Source: an uncultured Eubacteriales bacterium
GTDB lineage: Bacteria; Bacillota_A; Clostridia; Oscillospirales; Oscillospiraceae
NCBI GenBank assembly: GCA_900319835.1
Contig: ONPY01000004.1
Location: 1-64,000 of the forward strand
Direction: 5' to 3'
DNA: 64,000 nt
This document shows positions 24,521 to 33,577 of this stretch, piece by piece. Positions within the stretch are counted from its first letter, which is position 1. Each line of letters starts with the position of its first letter. A program made the translations under genes and the position numbers. Under the pieces are notes generated by a model. The model was not told the origin of the DNA. It did not search any database and saw only the letters and a list, made by a program, of their open reading frames with translations.

Positions 24521-26608
24521 TCAGAGCAAACCTACCAGGTTGAAAGCCAGGATCAGGCCGGAAAACACGATTGAGACTGTGGAGCAGAGCTTGATCAGAA
24601 TGTTCAGGCTTGGGCCAGCGGTGTCCTTCAGCGGGTCGCCCACCGTGTCGCCCACAACAGCAGCCCTGTGCTGCTCGCTGCCCTTGCCTCCGTGGTGCCC
24701 CGCTTCGATATACTTTTTGGCGTTATCCCAGGCGCCGCCGGCGTTGGACATAAACACCGCCATGGCAAAGCCGGATACGGAGACGCCGCCCAGCATCCCC
24801 ACCACGCCGACCGGGCCCAGCAGCAGGCCTGTCACGATGGGCACGATCACTGCCACCAGAGCGGGAGCGATCATCTCATGCAGTGCCCCCTTGGTGCACA
24901 GCGCAACACACTTGGCGTATTCCGGATCCGCCTGATAGTCCATGATTCCCTGGATCTCCTTGAATTGGCGGCGAACCTCCAGAACAATGGACTGGGCCGC
25001 CCGTTCCACGCCGTCCATGGTGAGGGAGGAGAAGAGGAAGGTCAGCAGCGTACCAACAAACAGCCCCACCAGCATCAGGGGATTGGTAAGGGACAGGTCC
25101 AGCACCTCCTCGGTTTTGGCCTGCACTATGTCCACATAGCTCACCAGCAGCGCCAGCGCGGTAAGAGAGGCGGAGCCGATGGCAAAGCCCTTGCCGGTTG
25201 CGGCAGTGGTGTTCCCCAGGGAGTCCAGCGCGTCGGTGCGCTCCCGCACTTCTTCAGGCAGCTCCGCCATCTGGGCGATGCCCCCGGCGTTGTCGGCAAC
25301 AGGGCCATAGGCGTCGGTTGCCAGCGTAATGCCCAGGGTAGAGAGCATACCCACGCCTGCGATGCCGATGCCATAGAGCCCCTGGTCAAAGGATTTTGCC
25401 CCGCCGGCCGCGAAAAAGCTCAGCAGTACCGCTGCCGCCACCACCAGGATCGATACCATAGTGGAGCGCATGCCCAGGGACAGGCCCCCGATGATGATGG
25501 TCGCGCTGCCGGTCTCGCTCTCCTGGGCCAGTTCCCGGGTGGGCCTGTAGGTATCCGAGGTGTAGTACTCGGTAAAATAGCCGATCACACAGCCCCCCAA
25601 CAGGCCGCTGAGGATGGCGATATACACGCCCCAGCTGCCGATCAGGAGCTTGGTCAGCGGCGCTGCCAGTACGGCCGCCAGAATGGCCGCGGAATAGGTG
25701 CCGATGCGCAGGCTGCGCAGAAGCGCCTCCTGGCTGGCATTTTCCTTGGTTCGGATCAGAAAGGACCCCAGGATCGAGCACAGTATGCCGCACACCGCAA
25801 GCAGCAGCGGCAGCAGCATTCCCCGAAAGCCATAGCCAGCGATTCCGCCCAGGGCAAAGGTAGCCAGGATCGAGCCCACGTAGCTTTCGTAAAGGTCAGC
25901 GCCCATGCCTGCTACGTCGCCCACATTGTCGCCCACATTGTCCGCAATGGTGGCGGGGTTGCGCGGGTCATCCTCGGGGATCCCCGCCTCCACCTTGCCG
26001 ACCAGGTCAGCGCCAACGTCGGCAGCCTTGGTATAGATGCCGCCGCCTACGCGGGCAAACAGCGCCATGAAGCTGGCGCCCATGCCGTTCATGACCATGA
26101 CGGATCCGATCTTCTCCGGCTCGGTATAGCCCAGGCCGTAGCGCAGCAGGAAAAACCACATGGTCACATCCAGCATGCCCAGGCCCACCACGGAAAACCC
26201 CATCACGCTGCCGGAGGAGAAGGCTACCTTCAGCCCTTTGTTCAGGCTTTCACTGGCAGCGTTGGCGGTGCGTGCGTTCGCAGAGGTTGCGATACGCATG
26301 CCGATAAAGCCCGCCAGCATGGAGAAGATCCCGCCGGTGAGGAACGCGAAGGGCGTCACCCGGGAGAGCATTTGCCCGCCGGAGGCGAAGGCCAGCACCA
26401 GAAGCAGCAGGAATACGATGGCAAAAACCTTAAACACCGTGGTATACTGATGCTTCAGATAGGCATTCGCGCCAGCCCGGATGGCCGCTGCGATCTTCTG
26501 CATGCGCTCATTGCCTTCGGAGACCGAAAGCACCCTCCGTCTCTGCAGAGCAGCAAAGCCCAAAGCCAGAGCAGAGCCCAAAAAACCAAGCAAGAAATAT
26601 CGTTCCAT
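24521..26608 (-). CDS. hppA: Membrane-bound ion-pumping pyrophosphatase, K+-dependent type
   Basis: Hydrolyses pyrophosphate to pump Na+ or H+, 695 residues, about 16 helices. Signatures are [41 protein letters not shown], and near the end [21 protein letters not shown]. In [18 protein letters not shown] the residue after TTA is Ala, not Lys, marking the K+-dependent subfamily; these are Na+ or Na+/H+ pumps more often than simple H+ pumps. Last gene of the minus-strand operon after the PfkB kinase (18 bases). It could use PPi from the dikinase. Confidence 0.95.
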   Translation of the reverse strand: MERYFLLGFLGSALALGFAALQRRRVLSVSEGNERMQKIAAAIRAGANAYLKHQYTTVFKVFAIVFLLLLVLAFASGGQMLSRVTPFAFLTGGIFSMLAGFIGMRIATSANARTANAASESLNKGLKVAFSSGSVMGFSVVGLGMLDVTMWFFLLRYGLGYTEPEKIGSVMVMNGMGASFMALFARVGGGIYTKAADVGADLVGKVEAGIPEDDPRNPATIADNVGDNVGDVAGMGADLYESYVGSILATFALGGIAGYGFRGMLLPLLLAVCGILCSILGSFLIRTKENASQEALLRSLRIGTYSAAILAAVLAAPLTKLLIGSWGVYIAILSGLLGGCVIGYFTEYYTSDTYRPTRELAQESETGSATIIIGGLSLGMRSTMVSILVVAAAVLLSFFAAGGAKSFDQGLYGIGIAGVGMLSTLGITLATDAYGPVADNAGGIAQMAELPEEVRERTDALDSLGNTTAATGKGFAIGSASLTALALLVSYVDIVQAKTEEVLDLSLTNPLMLVGLFVGTLLTFLFSSLTMDGVERAAQSIVLEVRRQFKEIQGIMDYQADPEYAKCVALCTKGALHEMIAPALVAVIVPIVTGLLLGPVGVVGMLGGVSVSGFAMAVFMSNAGGAWDNAKKYIEAGHHGGKGSEQHRAAVVGDTVGDPLKDTAGPSLNILIKLCSTVSIVFSGLILAFNLVGLL

Positions 26609-26626
26609 TCCGTTTCTTCCTTTCTC

Positions 26627-27505
26627 TCAATAGAATTCCCGGATATATGCCTTCACGTCGGCAAGGCTGCCCCGAAACACACCGGGAGTCTCCATTTTCA
26701 GGGAGACACAGGCTGTTGCGTAGAGCAGCGCCTCCTCCATATCGTGCCCAGTCATCCGCATGGCCAAATACGCACCGAAGGTAGTATCCCCCCGGCCAGT
26801 TCGCCCGGAGAGATTGCGCGCCTTCACCGGACAGGTACAGACCCGTTCCCCGTCGCACACCAGCATCTCCGTGTTGTGGGACACCATGACCTCTCCGGCG
26901 CCCCAGGCCACCAGCTGTCTGGCAGCGGCTTCCCGGTCACGCAGGCCCGTGAGCATCTCCGCCTCGGCGGCGTCGGTTTTGAAAAAGTTCATCCAGGGCA
27001 GGAAGCGCAGCTTCTCCTGCCAATCATGCAGCGCCATGGGGCCGCCCTCGTTGTGCCGCAAAAAGCCCTGGGCATCCGCTGAAAGCAGCCCTCGCCTGTG
27101 CAGCTCCTCCAACAGCTCCTCAGGGAAATCGCCGTACAGCAGTCCCGCCAGATGGCAGAGCTTCCAGGAGATCTCCGGCAGCTCTGCCGGCAAAATGGGG
27201 TCAGACTGGGCGGCGCAGCCGGATCTGCGGCGCTCCCGGTCCGGTGTGAAATACTCATTGCGCATTAGCGTTGTCTTTGCCGACGGAAGAAGGGCTTTGT
27301 CCTCCTCAGGCATCTGGAATACGTCCAGAATGTCCCGGTCCTCCGGGGCGATCTTCACCGCCGCGAAGACGCTGGCTCCCATGGCCCGTGCTGCCGGCGT
27401 GCAGAAGGTCACGGCACCCCCGGCGCTCCGATCCTCTGCGCCGGTATAGTCGATGTTCACGTCTCTCGTGGCAGGGCCCAGGATCATCAAATCATATGGT
27501 TTCAT
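26627..27505 (-). CDS. PfkB family carbohydrate kinase
   Basis: Ribokinase-fold sugar kinase of 292 residues. The N terminus LMILGPATRDVNIDYTG and the C-terminal LSGRTGRGDTTFGAYLAMRM carry the second PfkB signature, with the GRGD catalytic base region (usual GAGD). The helix after it is typical. The start at 27505 is set by GAGGGG. In inositol catabolism IolC is a PfkB kinase, but this protein is shorter and lies apart from the iol genes, so 5-dehydro-2-deoxygluconokinase activity is only a guess. It precedes the pyrophosphatase. Confidence 0.8.
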   Translation of the reverse strand: MKPYDLMILGPATRDVNIDYTGAEDRSAGGAVTFCTPAARAMGASVFAAVKIAPEDRDILDVFQMPEEDKALLPSAKTTLMRNEYFTPDRERRRSGCAAQSDPILPAELPEISWKLCHLAGLLYGDFPEELLEELHRRGLLSADAQGFLRHNEGGPMALHDWQEKLRFLPWMNFFKTDAAEAEMLTGLRDREAAARQLVAWGAGEVMVSHNTEMLVCDGERVCTCPVKARNLSGRTGRGDTTFGAYLAMRMTGHDMEEALLYATACVSLKMETPGVFRGSLADVKAYIREFY

Positions 27506-27518
27506 ATTGTATCCCCTC

Positions 27519-27555
27519 AAAAAAGCTTCCCGCCCGCTCCTGTCGGAGCGGGCGG
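27519..27555 (-). terminator. Terminator or attenuator between the mutase and PfkB genes
   Basis: Minus-strand CCGCCCGCTCC/GGAGCGGGCGG stem followed by GAAGCTTTTTT; the T run adjoins the ribosome site of the kinase gene. Confidence 0.7.
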
Positions 27556-27573
27556 CGGCTTTGCGCCGAAGTG

Positions 27574-29142
27574 TCAGGCCCGGTATTCGGTCCCTGTGCC
27601 AATGGTCATGGCATCATAGGCCCGCTTGACCTTGGCATAGTTCTTGTCCCGGTCCAAGGCAACCCCCCGTCCAACGCCGTCCACGATCACGCCTCTGCCG
27701 ATTTTGGCCAGCTTCTTGTCAAGTGTCCGGAGCATGGCCGGGGCTGATCCCGGCTCGGTGCTGCGCCCGTCGAAGATGATGTGCAGATAGACCTGCTCCA
27801 CCCCCTCGGCCATCTCCGTCAGCATCAGGGGGTAGTCGATGCAGCCATGGCTGGATTTCTCCGTCAAGTAGGCCAGCAGGTGCAGAGCGGTCCCCTCTTC
27901 CCTGGCTGCGTCTATGGCATGAAGGAAGACGGGGTTGCGTTTGAAAGAGCCGTCCTGAATGGCCTGATCCATGCGCACGTCATCCTGTGCTACGATCCGG
28001 CCGGCACCAAGGTTGTTGTGTCCGGCCTCGGAGTTGCCGGCCTTGCCCGCTTTCAGGCCTACGTCCTCGCCGGAAGCGCGCAGCTTGCTGCGGGGGTATT
28101 TAGCCAGCATCTCATCCCACTCGGGGGTATGAGCCAAATAGATGGCGTCGCCCTCGTCCCCGGTTCCGAAGCCCCAGCCATCCAGGATGATGAGCATCAT
28201 CCTGTCGTTTTTGAAGTCCGGCGTCTCCATGAGGCTCCGTCCCGTCATCTCCGCCGGCTGCTCCAGCCCCAGCACCGAGAGGATGGTGGGGGCCACATCG
28301 CCCAGGCGGCCATCCCGCAGCCGTACTTCCCTGCCCTTGGGGTCCAGGATCAGGAAGGGCACCAGATTGGTGGTGTGGGCCACATGGGGCTTGCCCTCCT
28401 TGGTGTAGAGGGCTTCGATATTGCCGTGGTCCGCCGTCACCGCCACCACATAGCCCTTGTCCCTGGCATAGTGGGCAACCTGACTTACATAGCGGCTGAT
28501 GGCCGCAGCGGCTTCCAGCTTGGCGTCCTTATTGGCGGTATGGCCAATGACGTCGCCGTTTGCAAAGTTTGTGACGATAAAGTCATAGCCTTCGTCCACG
28601 GCCTGCTCCACTTTCTCGGCTACGGTGGGCAGACTCAACTCCGGTTTCTGGTCGAAGGGAATCCCCTTGGGTGATGGAACGCACAGATCCGTCTCTCCCG
28701 GGAAGGGCTGGTTATAGCCGCCGTTGAAGAAGAAGGTCACGTGGGCAAACTTCTCCGATTCCGAGCAGTGGAACTGCCGCAGCCCCGCCTCACTGAGAAC
28801 CTGAGCCAACGGTTTCTCTACCCGCTCAGGAGCAAAGGCGATGGGAAGACTCTTGAACTTTTCGTGATACATAGTCATGATCGCGAAATCCAGCTTATCC
28901 AGATACTCACGGTCAAAATGGGGGAAATCCTCTTCCGTAAAGGCTTCGGTCAGCTCGATCTCCCGCTCGCCCCGGCGGCAGCAGAATACCACGTGGTCGC
29001 CGTTTTGGATCTTGCCCACAGGCTCGCCCTTCTCATCCACGAGGACCATAGGCTCCAGGGAGTAATCGGTCTGCCCCTGGGTATAGGCTTTCTCCACCGC
29101 CCTGGCCAGTGCCTCGCCTCCGTGAAAGCTTTTGTCAAACAT
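27574..29142 (-). CDS. Phosphoglycerate mutase-like protein (iPGM), circularly permuted
   Basis: Alkaline-phosphatase-superfamily protein of 522 residues, the normal iPGM length, but with the two halves exchanged. Residues 1-305 correspond to the usual C-terminal part (AHVTFFFNGG at 133-142, TADHGN at 236-241, EMTGRSLM at 298-305). Residues 314-522 correspond to the usual N-terminal part (MLIILDGWG, LRASGEDVGL, GNSEAGH, DGRS, GRGVALDRD, then RAYDAMTIGTG at the very end). All seven metal ligands are present (D197, H201, H256, D321, S371, D238, H239). The substrate-binding Asp of DGRD is Ser461, and the second His of HSH is Cys434. The start at 29142 has AAGGAGG. It follows a HAD-like gene by 14 bases. 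Confidence 0.9.
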   Translation of the reverse strand: MFDKSFHGGEALARAVEKAYTQGQTDYSLEPMVLVDEKGEPVGKIQNGDHVVFCCRRGEREIELTEAFTEEDFPHFDREYLDKLDFAIMTMYHEKFKSLPIAFAPERVEKPLAQVLSEAGLRQFHCSESEKFAHVTFFFNGGYNQPFPGETDLCVPSPKGIPFDQKPELSLPTVAEKVEQAVDEGYDFIVTNFANGDVIGHTANKDAKLEAAAAISRYVSQVAHYARDKGYVVAVTADHGNIEALYTKEGKPHVAHTTNLVPFLILDPKGREVRLRDGRLGDVAPTILSVLGLEQPAEMTGRSLMETPDFKNDRMMLIILDGWGFGTGDEGDAIYLAHTPEWDEMLAKYPRSKLRASGEDVGLKAGKAGNSEAGHNNLGAGRIVAQDDVRMDQAIQDGSFKRNPVFLHAIDAAREEGTALHLLAYLTEKSSHGCIDYPLMLTEMAEGVEQVYLHIIFDGRSTEPGSAPAMLRTLDKKLAKIGRGVIVDGVGRGVALDRDKNYAKVKRAYDAMTIGTGTEYRA

Positions 29143-29156
29143 ACTGTCTTCCTCCT

Positions 29157-29888
29157 TCAACGCAGCGGCGGGAAAATTTCCAGCAGCTGTGAAAAATGCG
29201 TAATAAACCGGTCCGGCCGGTTCTCGTCGGTGACGGTCTGCGGTTTCTTGCCGGGGTACTGCACCGCCACCGTCATGCCCAGGCCTGCGGCCTTGGCACC
29301 GACAATATCCCGGTTCAGATTGTCCCCCACGTAACAGGTGCGCTTGGGGTCTGAGCCGCATTCCTCCAATGCGTAGTAATAGATAGCGGGGTGAGGCTTT
29401 CGGATCAGACACACAGAGGACTGCTGCACACTCTTGAAATAGGGGCGCAAGCCGTCACGATCCAGCCACTCATCGACCTCATGCGTGCCCACCAGATCAC
29501 TGACAATGGCAAGCGTATAGCCGCGGGCGAAGAGCTCCTTCACGGTTTCGATGCCGCCGTCGGTGACCACCCGCTCGCCCTTGGTGCGGCGATAGGCATA
29601 GGTCATCTCGTCCGCCGCGGCCTCCACCCGCTCCCGCGGGAAGTCATAGGCCAGCCAGCGGGTCCAGAGTTCCTTCACGGGCGCCTCGCAGTAGAAATGC
29701 AGGGCCCATTCCCGATACTTGTCATAGCGGGGCTCGATCACATTTTTATAAAACTTGATCGGGTCTTCATCGGTGCCCAGGCACCGGGTAATGCAGGCCT
29801 TGGCCTCCAGCTCATAGGCCGGATCCTTGCGGATGACCCGGAAGGTGTCCCCAAGATCCACAAATATCGTATTGATGTTCTGTTCCAT
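29157..29888 (-). CDS. HAD-like protein 1, motif I DLGDT
   Basis: Haloacid dehalogenase fold with a helical C1 cap, 243 residues. Motif I is TIFVDLGDTF: nucleophile Asp present, but the D+2 position (general acid/base of phosphatases) is Gly. Motif II Ser is in LAIVSDLVG, motif III Lys in LIRKPHP, motif IV in CYVGDNLNRDIVGAKAAG. It starts at the stop codon of HAD-like protein 2, overlapping by one base. Substrate unknown; catalysis may be altered or absent. Confidence 0.85.
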   Translation of the reverse strand: MEQNINTIFVDLGDTFRVIRKDPAYELEAKACITRCLGTDEDPIKFYKNVIEPRYDKYREWALHFYCEAPVKELWTRWLAYDFPRERVEAAADEMTYAYRRTKGERVVTDGGIETVKELFARGYTLAIVSDLVGTHEVDEWLDRDGLRPYFKSVQQSSVCLIRKPHPAIYYYALEECGSDPKRTCYVGDNLNRDIVGAKAAGLGMTVAVQYPGKKPQTVTDENRPDRFITHFSQLLEIFPPLR

Positions 29889-30619
29889 CAGGTACCTCCC
29901 TGCAAAATCGGCAGCTCCAGAATATCCAGGAAGCGATGTACAATATAATCGGGACGATTGGCGTCGGTGATGATCTTTTTCTTCAGCTTTTCCGGGCTGA
30001 TGAAGAGGATGTTGGCCCCGATGCCCGCCGCTATGGCGCCGGTGATGTCCCGATCCAGATTGTCAGCCACAGAGGCGCATTCGCCGGGTTCCAGGCCGAG
30101 CTGCTCACAGCCCAGCAGGTACATCCGCGGATCAGGCTTGCGCAGACCCGTCACCGGAGAAAGGATCACCGCGTCGAAATACTCGTCCAGCCCGTCGGCC
30201 TTCAGCCACTCAGGAATCTCGTACTCGCCGATGAGGTTGGAGATGATGCCAAGCTTGTAGCCCCTGGCGTGGAGGGTCTCGATGACTTCCCGTCCACCCT
30301 CCACCACATGTCGCAGGCCCTTGACCTGGCGGTACTGGAAGGTGATCTCGTGGCATATCTCCCGCACCTTCTCCTCGTCCATCTCCGGCAGGAGCCACTT
30401 GTGCCAGAGCTCGAAATCGCTGCTCTCCTTCATCTCGCCCAGGGCCCAATCCCGATAGGGCAGATAGCGCTGCTCCACCATGTCGATGAAAGCGTCTGCG
30501 TCCTCGTAGCCCGCCAATTCCGCCATGTGCCGTTTGGCCTTTTCCTGGTGCTCGGGCACGTTTTCCGCAATGCGGAGGGTGCCGCCCAGGTCAAAAAATA
30601 CACCTTTGATCTTCTTCAC
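29888..30619 (-). CDS. HAD-like protein 2, motif I DLGGT
   Basis: Paralogue of the neighbouring HAD proteins, 243 residues. I start at GTG (30619), reading M/V-KKIKGVFFDLGGTLR, with AGGAG seven bases upstream. The D+2 residue is Gly. Motif II is GIISNLIG, motif III GLRKPDP, motif IV ASVADNLDRDITGAIAAG, where Ala replaces the common Gly before Asp. Cap helices are rich in Trp and Tyr (YLPYRDWALGEM), as in the sister proteins. Confidence 0.83.
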   Translation of the reverse strand: MKKIKGVFFDLGGTLRIAENVPEHQEKAKRHMAELAGYEDADAFIDMVEQRYLPYRDWALGEMKESSDFELWHKWLLPEMDEEKVREICHEITFQYRQVKGLRHVVEGGREVIETLHARGYKLGIISNLIGEYEIPEWLKADGLDEYFDAVILSPVTGLRKPDPRMYLLGCEQLGLEPGECASVADNLDRDITGAIAAGIGANILFISPEKLKKKIITDANRPDYIVHRFLDILELPILQGGT

Positions 30620-30629
30620 GGTCGTCTCC

Positions 30630-31358
30630 TCATGCTCTGTGCGGGAACAGATCCAGCAGCTCAGGAATGGACTTGATGGTGTAGTCCGGCAGTACTGTGG
30701 GCGCCTTGCCTTCCCGGTCGGCGGTGCCGGCGTCTTCAAACAGCACCATAGCACCGAAGTTTGCGGCCTTGGCTCCCTCCACGTCCCGAACCGGGTTATC
30801 CCCAACATAGGCGCAGTTTTCCGGGGCACTGCCGATACAGCGAGCAGCCAGCAGGTAGATCGCCGGGTCCGGCTTGCGCAGGCGCACCTTGGACGAGAGG
30901 ATCACGGTCTGGAAGCAGTCGGCCACACCGTCGCGGCACATCCAGTCGGGGATCTCGGTCTCGGTGATGGTGTTTGCGATGATGCCGAGCTTGTAGCCCC
31001 TGCGCTTCAGCTCCCGCAGGGTCTCCAGGGTGCCATCGTGCACAACGCGGCGGCCGTCATGGTCACGCCAAAGGCGGGTCAGCCTGGCGGCGTGGGGTGC
31101 CACACGCTCAGCGGGGTAATCCGGCAGCAGATACTGCAGCCAGAGCTCCATTTCGGAGACATCCAAAAGCTCCGTCTTGGCCCATTTGCGATATGCCTTC
31201 CAATTCTTCTCGAGCTTGGCAAAAAAAGCGTCATGCTCTTCCGTGGAGCCGACAAGCTCCATCAGTTCTCTCTCTGCAGCGGCGGCAAACTCCTTATCCT
31301 CCACCACATAGCGCAGCGTCGCGCCAACGTCAAAGAAAATGGCTTCCAGGTTCTGCAT
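30630..31358 (-). CDS. HAD-like protein 3, motif I DVGAT
   Basis: 242 residues, paralogue of the adjacent genes. Motif I is IFFDVGATLRYV (D+2 Gly). Motif II has Ala in place of the phosphate-binding Ser (LGIIANTITETEIP), making this the most altered copy. Motif III is LRKPDP and motif IV CAYVGDNPVRDVEGAKAAN. The start at 31358 follows GGGAGG. It lies ten bases before HAD-like protein 2. Confidence 0.83.
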   Translation of the reverse strand: MQNLEAIFFDVGATLRYVVEDKEFAAAAERELMELVGSTEEHDAFFAKLEKNWKAYRKWAKTELLDVSEMELWLQYLLPDYPAERVAPHAARLTRLWRDHDGRRVVHDGTLETLRELKRRGYKLGIIANTITETEIPDWMCRDGVADCFQTVILSSKVRLRKPDPAIYLLAARCIGSAPENCAYVGDNPVRDVEGAKAANFGAMVLFEDAGTADREGKAPTVLPDYTIKSIPELLDLFPHRA

Positions 31359-31397
31359 TTTTCCGTCCTCCCTTTCTGCGTTTATGGTCAAACATTC

Positions 31398-32141
31398 TTA
31401 TTGTTTCAATATAGACGGGATTTCTGCCAGGTCCTCGATCAGGGCATCCGGCATGTAGCCCGAATGCTCCAGCCCCGCGTCCCGATGAGCGATACTGGGG
31501 TTTTGGATCTGGATCATCATGGCCCAGCCGGCATTGCGTGTGCCGATCACATCCCGGGAAATGGTGTCGCCCACATAGCAAAGCTCTTCCGGCTTCAGAC
31601 CCATGGCTTTTTCCGCAATGCGGAAGATTTCCGGCGAGGGCTTGCGGATCCCAGTCTCGGCAGAGGTAATGACACAATCCATCAGCGCCTCGATGCCGTA
31701 CTCGGCCAGGAAGTGCCGCACGACAGAGCGTGAGATGATGTTGCTGATAACGCCCAGGTGCAATCCCATGGCTTTCAGCTCCGTCATCGTCTCCTTCAGA
31801 TGCTCGCGGCGCATCACGCAGGGACGCTCATAATCGTAAAGGAAGCTGAGTTCTTCGGCAAAGGGCTCGATCCGTTCGCGTTCAAGCCCGTATTCCCGGA
31901 GGTAATAGTCGCTCCAGATTTGCGCTGAGGGAAGTTCCCGCAGCGTTACTTCGGATTCATGCTTATAGACCTCGCTGTTAATGGCCAGACGCCCAGCCAA
32001 AAGCTCAGCGCCGCCTTCCAGCTTGATCCCATAATCGGAAAATCTCTCGATCAGCCGCTGCGCGAACCAGAGATCCCGTCCTGGGGGTGAGGAGGATTTG
32101 TGCAGTGTGCCGCCCAGGTCGAACAGTACCGCCTTGATCAT
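31398..32141 (-). CDS. HAD-like protein 4, motif I DLGGT
   Basis: 247 residues; first gene of the LacI-controlled minus-strand operon that runs through three more HAD genes, the mutase, PfkB and pyrophosphatase genes. Motif I is AVLFDLGGTLHKS (D+2 Gly), motif II LGVISNIISRS, motif III GIRKPSP, motif IV CYVGDTISRDVIGTRNAG. The start at 32141 follows AAAGGAG. Closest in motif IV to HAD-like protein 5 (34320-35111), so the two may be the most recent duplicates. Confidence 0.85.
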   Translation of the reverse strand: MIKAVLFDLGGTLHKSSSPPGRDLWFAQRLIERFSDYGIKLEGGAELLAGRLAINSEVYKHESEVTLRELPSAQIWSDYYLREYGLERERIEPFAEELSFLYDYERPCVMRREHLKETMTELKAMGLHLGVISNIISRSVVRHFLAEYGIEALMDCVITSAETGIRKPSPEIFRIAEKAMGLKPEELCYVGDTISRDVIGTRNAGWAMMIQIQNPSIAHRDAGLEHSGYMPDALIEDLAEIPSILKQ

Positions 32142-32163
32142 GCTATCGCTCCTTTCCGGTAAT

Positions 32164-32178
32164 CTCAAACGTTTCCGA
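32164..32178 (-). promoter_or_regulatory. Candidate LacI operator 1 (HAD operon)
   Basis: Minus strand CGGAAACGTTTGAG, a palindrome centred on CG as is usual for LacI-family sites, 15 bases downstream of the -10 box. Shares CGGAAACGT with the operator at 40273-40288. Confidence 0.6.
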
Positions 32179-32192
32179 ACGATCTCAACCAA

Positions 32193-32221
32193 AAGATACC
32201 GCTTTTTCTTTCGCCCGTCAA
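32193..32221 (-). promoter_or_regulatory. Promoter of the HAD/mutase/pyrophosphatase operon
   Basis: Minus strand TTGACG, 17-base spacer, TATCTT. The 373-base gap between this operon and lacI otherwise holds AT-rich sequence, the two divergent promoters and their operators. Confidence 0.65.
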
Positions 32222-32440
32222 GTATCTATTGTCAATGAAAGTTGATTGTTTTAACGATATTCCTCATTTTCTAAAACTTTTCGGAGCATTTCCGGATTAT
32301 TTTCAGGTATTTCCCGGATATTTTCAGAATTCGTGTAAATCATTTCCTCTACCGAGCATCTCAACCGGTTGTTTAGGTCGAACTAACTGTATTTCACTTT
32401 AAAAAAACCTTCGTTTTCGTTATTTTTCACAAAAATTTGC

Positions 32441-32469
32441 TTGCTTTTTTTGTGAGGGTGAGTTACAAT
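32441..32469 (+). promoter_or_regulatory. lacI promoter
   Basis: TTGCTT, 17-base spacer, TACAAT, 45 bases before the start codon. Confidence 0.6.
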
Positions 32470-32485
32470 GTTTTCGTGAATTGTA

Positions 32486-32497
32486 CGGAAATTTTCG
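32486..32497 (+). promoter_or_regulatory. Candidate autoregulatory LacI operator
   Basis: CGGAAATTTTCG, 16 bases downstream of the -10 box, resembling the other two operators but without the central CG. Position suggests autorepression. Confidence 0.45.
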
Positions 32498-32514
32498 TTA
32501 CAAAGGAGGAGCGT

Positions 32515-33528
32515 ATGAAAAACGTCACCATCAAGGACGTGGCCAAAGCCGCCGGCGTCTCCTACTCCACCGTCTCCCGCGCGCTGACAGGCAGCCCCGA
32601 GATCAGCGAAGAAACCCGAAGCCGGATCCTGCAGCTGTGCAAGGATATGAACTACACGGCCAACACCGTGGCCCGGGCCATGGTGATGAAGAGCACCAAG
32701 CTCCTTGGTCTGATCCTCACCAGTGTGAACAACCCCTTCATGTCGGAGCTTGCCTATCATATCGACCGGCAGGCCCGCGCCAGAGGCTACAACATCATCC
32801 TTTGCAACTCTTCCCGGGATCCTGAGCAGGAGCGGGAGCTCTTTGAGCTCATGATTGGCCGTCAGGTAGACGGTATCCTCCTTCTCCCCTCCGGGACCGA
32901 GAGCTACAACAAGCTCCATCCCTATCTCAGTCGCATCCCCACCGTGTTCATTGGGGAGAACCTGCGTGAGGTGCCGGAGAGCTATGTATCTGTAGACAAC
33001 TACCGGGGTGCCCAGATCGGTGTGGAATATCTGTATAAGCTTGGCCACCGCGATATTCTGTATTTCGGGCGGCGCCGGGGCAGCACGACTCACCAGCTGC
33101 GCGCAGAGGGCTATGCCGCCGCCTGTGAGCATTTCGGCCTCACCCCGCGTTATTGCAACAACACCTTTTCATTTTCCTCTGTGAAATACGGCTACCAGCT
33201 GGCCAAGCAGCTTTTTTCCCGGGAGCGGCATTTCTCCGCCATCTTCGCCGCTACAGACACCAACGCTCTTGGCATCATGCAGGCGGCGGAGGAGATCGGC
33301 CTGCGCATCCCGCAGGATCTGTCCCTCCTCGGCTTTGATAACATCCGGGACAGCAGCCTGCCCAGGATCGAGCTGACCACCATTGAGCAGCCGATGAAGA
33401 TGCTGGCCTCCGTGGCAGTAGACACTCTGCTTGACAAGATCCAGAACGATCAGGCCGGCTATTCCCACCGGATCCTCTCACCCGCGCTGGTGGAGCGCTC
33501 CTCCTGTGCGCCTTACCGCAAGCGCTGA
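32515..33528 (+). CDS. LacI family transcriptional regulator
   Basis: Repressor of 337 residues with an N-terminal helix-turn-helix and hinge (VTIKDVAKAAGVSYSTVSRAL, split at residue 24; hinge near NTVARAM) and a periplasmic-binding-protein-like sensor domain (LLGLILTSVNNPFMSELAYH onward; LLGFDNIRDSSLP near the end). The start at 32515 has AAAGGAGG. It is divergent from the HAD operon. Matching operators at its own promoter, the HAD operon and the ABC permease operon suggest it links these three. Inducer unknown. Confidence 0.92.
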   Translation: MKNVTIKDVAKAAGVSYSTVSRALTGSPEISEETRSRILQLCKDMNYTANTVARAMVMKSTKLLGLILTSVNNPFMSELAYHIDRQARARGYNIILCNSSRDPEQERELFELMIGRQVDGILLLPSGTESYNKLHPYLSRIPTVFIGENLREVPESYVSVDNYRGAQIGVEYLYKLGHRDILYFGRRRGSTTHQLRAEGYAAACEHFGLTPRYCNNTFSFSSVKYGYQLAKQLFSRERHFSAIFAATDTNALGIMQAAEEIGLRIPQDLSLLGFDNIRDSSLPRIELTTIEQPMKMLASVAVDTLLDKIQNDQAGYSHRILSPALVERSSCAPYRKR

Positions 33529-33544
33529 ACCGTGATAACGACCG

Positions 33545-33577
33545 AAGCCCGGGCGAAATGCCCGGGCTTGTTTTTTT
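33545..33577 (+). terminator. lacI terminator
   Basis: AAGCCCGGGC/GCCCGGGCTT stem followed by GTTTTTTT. Confidence 0.85.

Noticed and set aside
24668..27082. Long plus-strand frame opposite the pyrophosphatase and PfkB genes
   Set aside because: Antisense shadow crossing two real genes; His/Gln-rich low-complexity translation, no ribosome site.
29143..29412. Extension of the mutase frame upstream of 29142
   Set aside because: It overlaps the HAD-like gene in another frame and reads as Arg/Gly-rich nonsense; the AAGGAGG site fixes the start at 29142.
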